64,000 nt of DNA from JANQFV01 sp964468185 (lineage in GTDB: Bacteria > Planctomycetota > Phycisphaerae > UBA1845 > Fen-1342): the NCBI GenBank assembly GCA_964468185.1, contig CAYXTR010000007.1:62001-126000 (forward strand), written 5' to 3'. A program made the translations under genes and the position numbers. Below, piece after piece: positions 60,416-64,000 of the stretch; position 1 is the stretch's first letter; every line of letters starts with the position of its first letter. The notes beneath the pieces were generated by a model. It did not search any database. It saw only the letters and a program-made list of their open reading frames with translations, and had not been told where the DNA came from.

Positions 60416-61129
60416 ATGACGCGGAATCGTTCTTCCATTCTGGTTGTCGAGGACGAGGTGGATCTGGCGGATGTGATCGCTTACCACCTGGAGCGCGAGG
60501 GGTATCACGTACGGCGGGCCGAGGATGGGGAGCGGGCGTTGGCCGAGGCGCATCGGCAGCCGCCGGACCTGGTGTTGCTGGACCGGATGTTGCCGGGCTT
60601 GTCGGGGGATGAGGTGGCGACGCGGTTGAAGCGAGATGCGCGGACGTCGGGGATCCCGATCATCATGTTGACGGCGAAGGCTGAGGATGAGGATGAACTG
60701 GTGGGTTTTGCGCTGGGGGCGGATGATTACGTGCGCAAGCCGTTCTCGGTGAAGCTGGTGCTGGCGCGGGTGGCGGCGGTGTTACGGCGGCACAAGGCCG
60801 CGGCGGCGAAGCGTGAGGTGTTGGCGGCCGGCCCGGTCGTGTTGGATCATGGACGGCACGAGGTGCTTTCCGGAGGGCAGCCGCTGGATTTGACGGCGAC
60901 GGAGTTTCGTATTCTGTCGGCGCTGATGATGGCGCGCGGACGGGTGCTGACGCGTGAACAGCTCATTGACAATGCGATCGGGCAAGGGGCGGCGGTGACG
61001 AATCGGGCGATGGATGTGCACATTGCCGCGCTAAGGAAGAAGCTGGGTGAAGCGGCAAACTGCATCCACACGGTGCGTGGTGTGGGATATGCGTTCCGTC
61101 TGCCGGAGAACGAGCCGCAGGAGACCTAG
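60416..61129 (+). CDS. phoB: PhoB-like response regulator
   Basis: A 237-residue OmpR-type regulator. Receiver: VVEDEVDLADV, phospho-acceptor Asp56 in LLDRMLPGLSG, MLTAKAEDED, and YVRKPFSV (Lys). The winged-helix output domain has LTATEFRILSALM, RVLTREQLID and VDVHIAALRKKLG-like VHIAALRKKLG and IHTVRGVGYAF. It precedes a PhoR-like kinase and pstS, hence the PhoB assignment. GGAGTGAGG precedes the ATG. The kinase start follows by 7 bp. Confidence 0.88.
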   Translation: MTRNRSSILVVEDEVDLADVIAYHLEREGYHVRRAEDGERALAEAHRQPPDLVLLDRMLPGLSGDEVATRLKRDARTSGIPIIMLTAKAEDEDELVGFALGADDYVRKPFSVKLVLARVAAVLRRHKAAAAKREVLAAGPVVLDHGRHEVLSGGQPLDLTATEFRILSALMMARGRVLTREQLIDNAIGQGAAVTNRAMDVHIAALRKKLGEAANCIHTVRGVGYAFRLPENEPQET

Positions 61130-61136
61130 CGTACAC

Positions 61137-62996
61137 ATGGTGGTCAGTGCAGGGCCGTGGCGGCTGTTTCTGGTTGGAGGATTGCTGGTTGTTCTGACCG
61201 GGGGTGCTGCGGTGTGGTTGGTGATGGGGGAGCAGGGGCGGCTATATAACGAGCAGACGTCCGACTATCTATTGACGCAGGCCCGCTTGTTGCGGGAAGT
61301 TGTGCGGGCAGATTGGCCGCGACTGCATGACGGGGTGACGGGGCGGTTGGTGCAGGCGCTGGGCGAGGAGGGGTTGCGCATTGCGATTGTCGACACGAAC
61401 GGGGAGGCGATGGTCCATACTGGCAGCGCTGCGCAGGCGGCTCAGTTACTGGCGGCGCCCGAAGTCCGGCAAGCCATGGGTCCGGGACGGGACTGGGGGC
61501 TGGACGTGCGGGCGTGGGGGCCGCTTCAGGAAACGCACGTAATGGCTGCGGTGCGCGTGCTGGCGGATGACCGGCAGCCGTCGGGCGTGGTCTGGCTGGC
61601 ACGGCCGGCGTGGCAGAGCTGGGCACACCCGAGCAGTTGGCGGCGGATCGCAGCCTTCATGGCACTGATGGCTGCGGGGGCCATTTTCACGCTGGTCTGG
61701 CTGTTTGTCCGGCTACGCCAGCGTGTGATCCAGCGATTGATTCAGACGATCCGGGGGCTGTCAGCGGGTGAGCCGGCAGTGGAGTTCGAGACGGGCGAGG
61801 CGGAGGATTGGGCCAACCTGGCGCGCGCCTTGCATGCGTTACGGCGGCGGCTCAGTGCCCAGGTGGGCATGATCGATCGGCAGCGGCAGATGTTGCAGAT
61901 GCTGGTGGACCATTTGCAGGAGGGGGTGATTGTCGTACGGCACGATGGACGCATTGCGCTGATCAATCCGACGGCGATGCGGCTACTGAATCTGAATGGC
62001 TCGCATGGGGATGCGACGACGGTGATGGAGCGCTCGGTGGAGGAGTGTATTCCGCATCATCCATTGCAGCGCATGTTGGGACTGCAGGATGAGCCCGAAG
62101 CGCTCGCGGAGGCGGAGTCCGGACCGCCGGACGTGGCTGAGTCGGTACCGGAGACGCACGTGGAGATTGAGACGGAGGCGGGGCGGGTGCATTTGCTTGC
62201 GCGGGCGACGGACCTGACGCTGGCGGAGTCTGGCGACGAGGAGGGGCAGGCCACGGGGGGGCGGGTGCTGACACTGACTGACATTACGGCTTTGCAGCGG
62301 GCCGTGCAGGTGCGGACGGACTTTGTGGCGAACGCGTCGCATGAACTGCGCACACCGCTGTCGACGATCCGGGCGGCGGTTGAGACGCTGTTGACGATGG
62401 ATCTGCGCGACGAGGCGCCGGCGGCGAAGATGTTCCTGGAGAAGATTGACCGGCACAGCGCGCGGTTGGAGCAGATGGTGGCGGATCTGCTGGATCTATC
62501 GCGGATTGAAACACCGTCGGAGCGGTTCGAGCCGGAGGATGTCGAGCTCAAGCGGTTGCTGGAGGATCTGCACGGGCGGGTGGCGGAGAAGCTGGAGCGT
62601 AAGAACCTGCATTGGCGAGCGGTGCGGGAGCCGGAGAGCGTGCGGACGGTTCGCGTGAATCCACACCTGTTGCGCCTGGTGTTGGACAATCTGGTTGACA
62701 ACGCGGCGAAGTTCACGGAGTCGGGGGGGACGGTCAGCGTGCGGGTGTCGGTGGAGACGGAGAAGGTGGTGGTGGAGGTCGAGGACACTGGCTGTGGTAT
62801 TCCCGAGCAGGACCAGGCGCGCGTGTTTGAGCGGTTTTATCAGGTGGAACGGGCCCGTTCGGGGGCGGAGCGGGGCACGGGGCTGGGTCTTTCGATTGTG
62901 CGACACGCGGTAGCGGCGTTGGGGGGCGAGGTGGAGTTGCAGAGTCGCGTTGGTGAGGGGACGCGGGTGCTCGTGCGTTTGCCGCAAGGGCGCTGA
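61137..62996 (+). CDS. phoR: PhoR-like sensor histidine kinase
   Basis: A 619-residue membrane kinase. TM1 (about 8-30), a periplasmic loop of about 145 residues, TM2 (about 178-200), a HAMP-like stretch and a PAS domain (about 250-400) precede HisKA with ASHELRTPLSTI (His402) and HATPase_c with DNLVDNAAKFTE, VEDTGCGIP and GTGLGLSIVRH. It has no receiver domain, as expected for a classic kinase paired with the PhoB-like gene upstream. Insertions rich in Glu (about 315-345) widen the PAS region. Confidence 0.88.
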   Translation: MVVSAGPWRLFLVGGLLVVLTGGAAVWLVMGEQGRLYNEQTSDYLLTQARLLREVVRADWPRLHDGVTGRLVQALGEEGLRIAIVDTNGEAMVHTGSAAQAAQLLAAPEVRQAMGPGRDWGLDVRAWGPLQETHVMAAVRVLADDRQPSGVVWLARPAWQSWAHPSSWRRIAAFMALMAAGAIFTLVWLFVRLRQRVIQRLIQTIRGLSAGEPAVEFETGEAEDWANLARALHALRRRLSAQVGMIDRQRQMLQMLVDHLQEGVIVVRHDGRIALINPTAMRLLNLNGSHGDATTVMERSVEECIPHHPLQRMLGLQDEPEALAEAESGPPDVAESVPETHVEIETEAGRVHLLARATDLTLAESGDEEGQATGGRVLTLTDITALQRAVQVRTDFVANASHELRTPLSTIRAAVETLLTMDLRDEAPAAKMFLEKIDRHSARLEQMVADLLDLSRIETPSERFEPEDVELKRLLEDLHGRVAEKLERKNLHWRAVREPESVRTVRVNPHLLRLVLDNLVDNAAKFTESGGTVSVRVSVETEKVVVEVEDTGCGIPEQDQARVFERFYQVERARSGAERGTGLGLSIVRHAVAALGGEVELQSRVGEGTRVLVRLPQGR

Positions 62997-63034
62997 CGCG
63001 CTGGTTGGCGGGAGTGGATCTTCGCGGGGAATTC

Positions 63035-63056
63035 ACGAAGCGGGTACGAAGCGCTA
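63035..63056 (+). promoter_or_regulatory. Candidate Pho-box-like 11-bp direct repeat
   Basis: ACGAAGCGGGT and ACGAAGCGCTA are adjacent 11-mers with 8 of 11 identical positions, the spacing used by PhoB dimers. TACGTT (63069-63074) could be a -10. It follows the PhoR stop and precedes the terminator at 63146. Confidence 0.4.
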
Positions 63057-63079
63057 ACGCGGATGGGGTACGTTCATGA

Positions 63080-63187
63080 GTGAGTGATTTTGAGCCTCAG
63101 CGCGGACCACAGGTACGCCAGTGCATGCGGCCCGTTTCTGCAAGTCCGATCCAGACTCCGGAGGGGAGGCCTGGGTCGGTTTTTTTT
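63080..63187 (+). ncRNA. Candidate phosphate-related small RNA or phoR 3' leader RNA
   Basis: The interval between the 11-bp repeat and the strong terminator is about 110 nt, has no gene, and could be transcribed independently. The 5' end is inferred only from the possible -10. It may simply be the phoR 3' untranslated region. Confidence 0.25.
63146..63187 (+). terminator. Intrinsic terminator downstream of phoR
   Basis: CCGATCCAG pairs with CTGGGTCGG (one wobble), an inner CTCC/GGAG stem adds four pairs, and eight T follow (63180-63187). Confidence 0.88.
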
Positions 63188-63250
63188 GTCGCTGATGTCG
63201 CTGGCGGGTGAGTGGCGAGCAGGTATCCAGCGGCGCTCTCAATGAATAAT

Positions 63251-63272
63251 AGCGCAACCTTAGCGCGACCCT
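63251..63272 (+). promoter_or_regulatory. Candidate Pho box upstream of pstS
   Basis: AGCGCAACCTT and AGCGCGACCCT are adjacent 11-mers with 9 of 11 identical positions, 86 bp before the pstS start. TATGCT about 14 bp downstream (63287) fits a -10. The repeat unit differs from the one at 63035. Confidence 0.45.
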
Positions 63273-63358
63273 AACAATGGAGCGCATATGCTGCGTCGTT
63301 TCGTTCGCGGACGCGAGGCCGCGATGGGGCTGGTGACGCAGGTTCATGGAGACACAGC

Positions 63359-64000
63359 ATGACCGCACGTGAGAGAGTGGGCGCCCGGATTCTGGTTGCA
63401 GTGGTGGTGGGATGGGTTGGGTTGAGCGTGATGCCCGCGCAGGCGCGTGCGGACGAAGAGCACATCGTAATTGACGGGTCGACGACGGTCGGGCCGATCG
63501 TGAAGCAGTTTGCCGAGTATTTCCACGAGATGACCGGCGTACGGGTCGAGGTCAGTGAGTCGGGCAGCGGGAACGGGGCCAAGTCGCTGATCAACGGGAC
63601 CTGTCAGATCGCGTCGATGTCACGCTTCATGAAGGCCAAGGAGTTCAAGGCGGCGATCGAGAAGGATGTCTTTCCAGTGGCGCATGTCGTGGCCGTGGAC
63701 GGCATTGCGATGGTGGTGCATCCGAGCAATCCGGTGCAGGAGCTGACCGTCGAGCAGGTGCGCAAGATCTACCAGGGCCAAATTACGAACTGGTCGGAGC
63801 TCGGTGGTCCCGATCAGCCCATCGTGAAGGTCAGCCGGGATACGAACAGCGGCACCTTCGAGACGTTCAATAAACTGGTGATGCACAAGGAGCGGATGGA
63901 CCCGGGGACCGAGAAGGTCGGCAGCAATGGTGCGGTGCGGCAGACTGTGCAGAGTACGCCGTATGCGATTGGCTACGTCGGGCTTGGATTCGTCGACCGG
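63359..64000 (+). CDS. pstS: Phosphate ABC transporter substrate-binding protein (3' truncated)
   Basis: The first 214 codons lie inside the window and are open to its edge. The signal peptide is MTARERVGARILVAVVVG and onward, cleaved near ARA-DEE. The mature part has IDGSTTVGPIVKQFAE, SGSGNGAKSLINGTCQIA, DGIAMVVHPSNPVQEL, YQGQITNWSELGG and SRDTNSGTFETF, the phosphate-binding loops of PstS. The stop lies beyond 64000. A Pho-box-like repeat precedes it, matching control by the PhoB-like gene upstream; pstCAB probably follow. Confidence 0.93.
   Translation, partial: MTARERVGARILVAVVVGWVGLSVMPAQARADEEHIVIDGSTTVGPIVKQFAEYFHEMTGVRVEVSESGSGNGAKSLINGTCQIASMSRFMKAKEFKAAIEKDVFPVAHVVAVDGIAMVVHPSNPVQELTVEQVRKIYQGQITNWSELGGPDQPIVKVSRDTNSGTFETFNKLVMHKERMDPGTEKVGSNGAVRQTVQSTPYAIGYVGLGFVDR

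Overview
The window is a high-GC bacterial chromosome segment, most likely from a planctomycete of the Phycisphaerae type. This is inferred from three things: several secreted PEP-CTERM proteins, EF-hand (dockerin-like) tails of the D-x-D-x-D-G-x-V-D-F-D-D-I kind, and small membrane proteins ending in the CPHCGY...CPEC zinc ribbon common in that phylum. Nothing here fixes the species. There are about 42 protein genes, three tRNAs (Gln-CUG, Leu-CAA, Pro-CGG), no rRNA, no CRISPR array and no recognisable insertion sequence or prophage.

Layout. 1-3.5 kb: the tail of a zinc-ribbon protein, a PP2C phosphatase, and an MBOAT/SGNH pair for polysaccharide O-acylation. 3.9-7.8 kb: three paralogous PEP-CTERM proteins plus a beta-helix/dockerin-like protein, flanked by palindromes and tandem octamer arrays. 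8-13.8 kb: DHH phosphoesterase, DUF89 phosphatase, MsrA, hybrid histidine kinase. 13.9-18.9 kb: tRNA-Gln, DinB, TolC-like outer-membrane protein, and a GT-C/TPR membrane protein. 19-25 kb: tRNA-Leu, a thioredoxin-like protein coupled to threonine aldolase, a methyltransferase, and a Ski2-like helicase. 25-34.8 kb: radical SAM/SPASM protein, secreted dockerin-like protein, then on the minus strand RNase D, EF-Ts, S2, an archaeal-type PheT and a DegT aminotransferase. 35-47.3 kb: tricorn-like protease coupled to an amidase, a small very basic protein, the NfeD-FloA operon with a third conserved gene, and ValS. 47.4-56.8 kb: tRNA-Pro, a PAS hybrid kinase, lipoproteins, and a spondin-type PEP-CTERM protein. 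57-64 kb: a Kef-type antiporter, a DCC/radical-SAM pair, and a phosphate-response block (PhoB-PhoR-PstS) that runs off the end.

The strongest whole-window signal is a reversal of GC skew close to 18.95 kb. Left of it the + strand is C-rich, right of it G-rich, and in both arms minus-strand genes follow the arm and not their own direction. This looks like a replication origin, or a chimeric contig join. Other items worth attention are the in-phase 8-bp tandem arrays paired with GACCGACCTCCGGTCGGTC palindromes, the Thr/Lys/Arg-rich 155-residue protein at 40 kb, the zinc-ribbon insertions in PheT and ValS, and 11-bp direct repeats in the phosphate block, one of which sits ahead of a possible small RNA.
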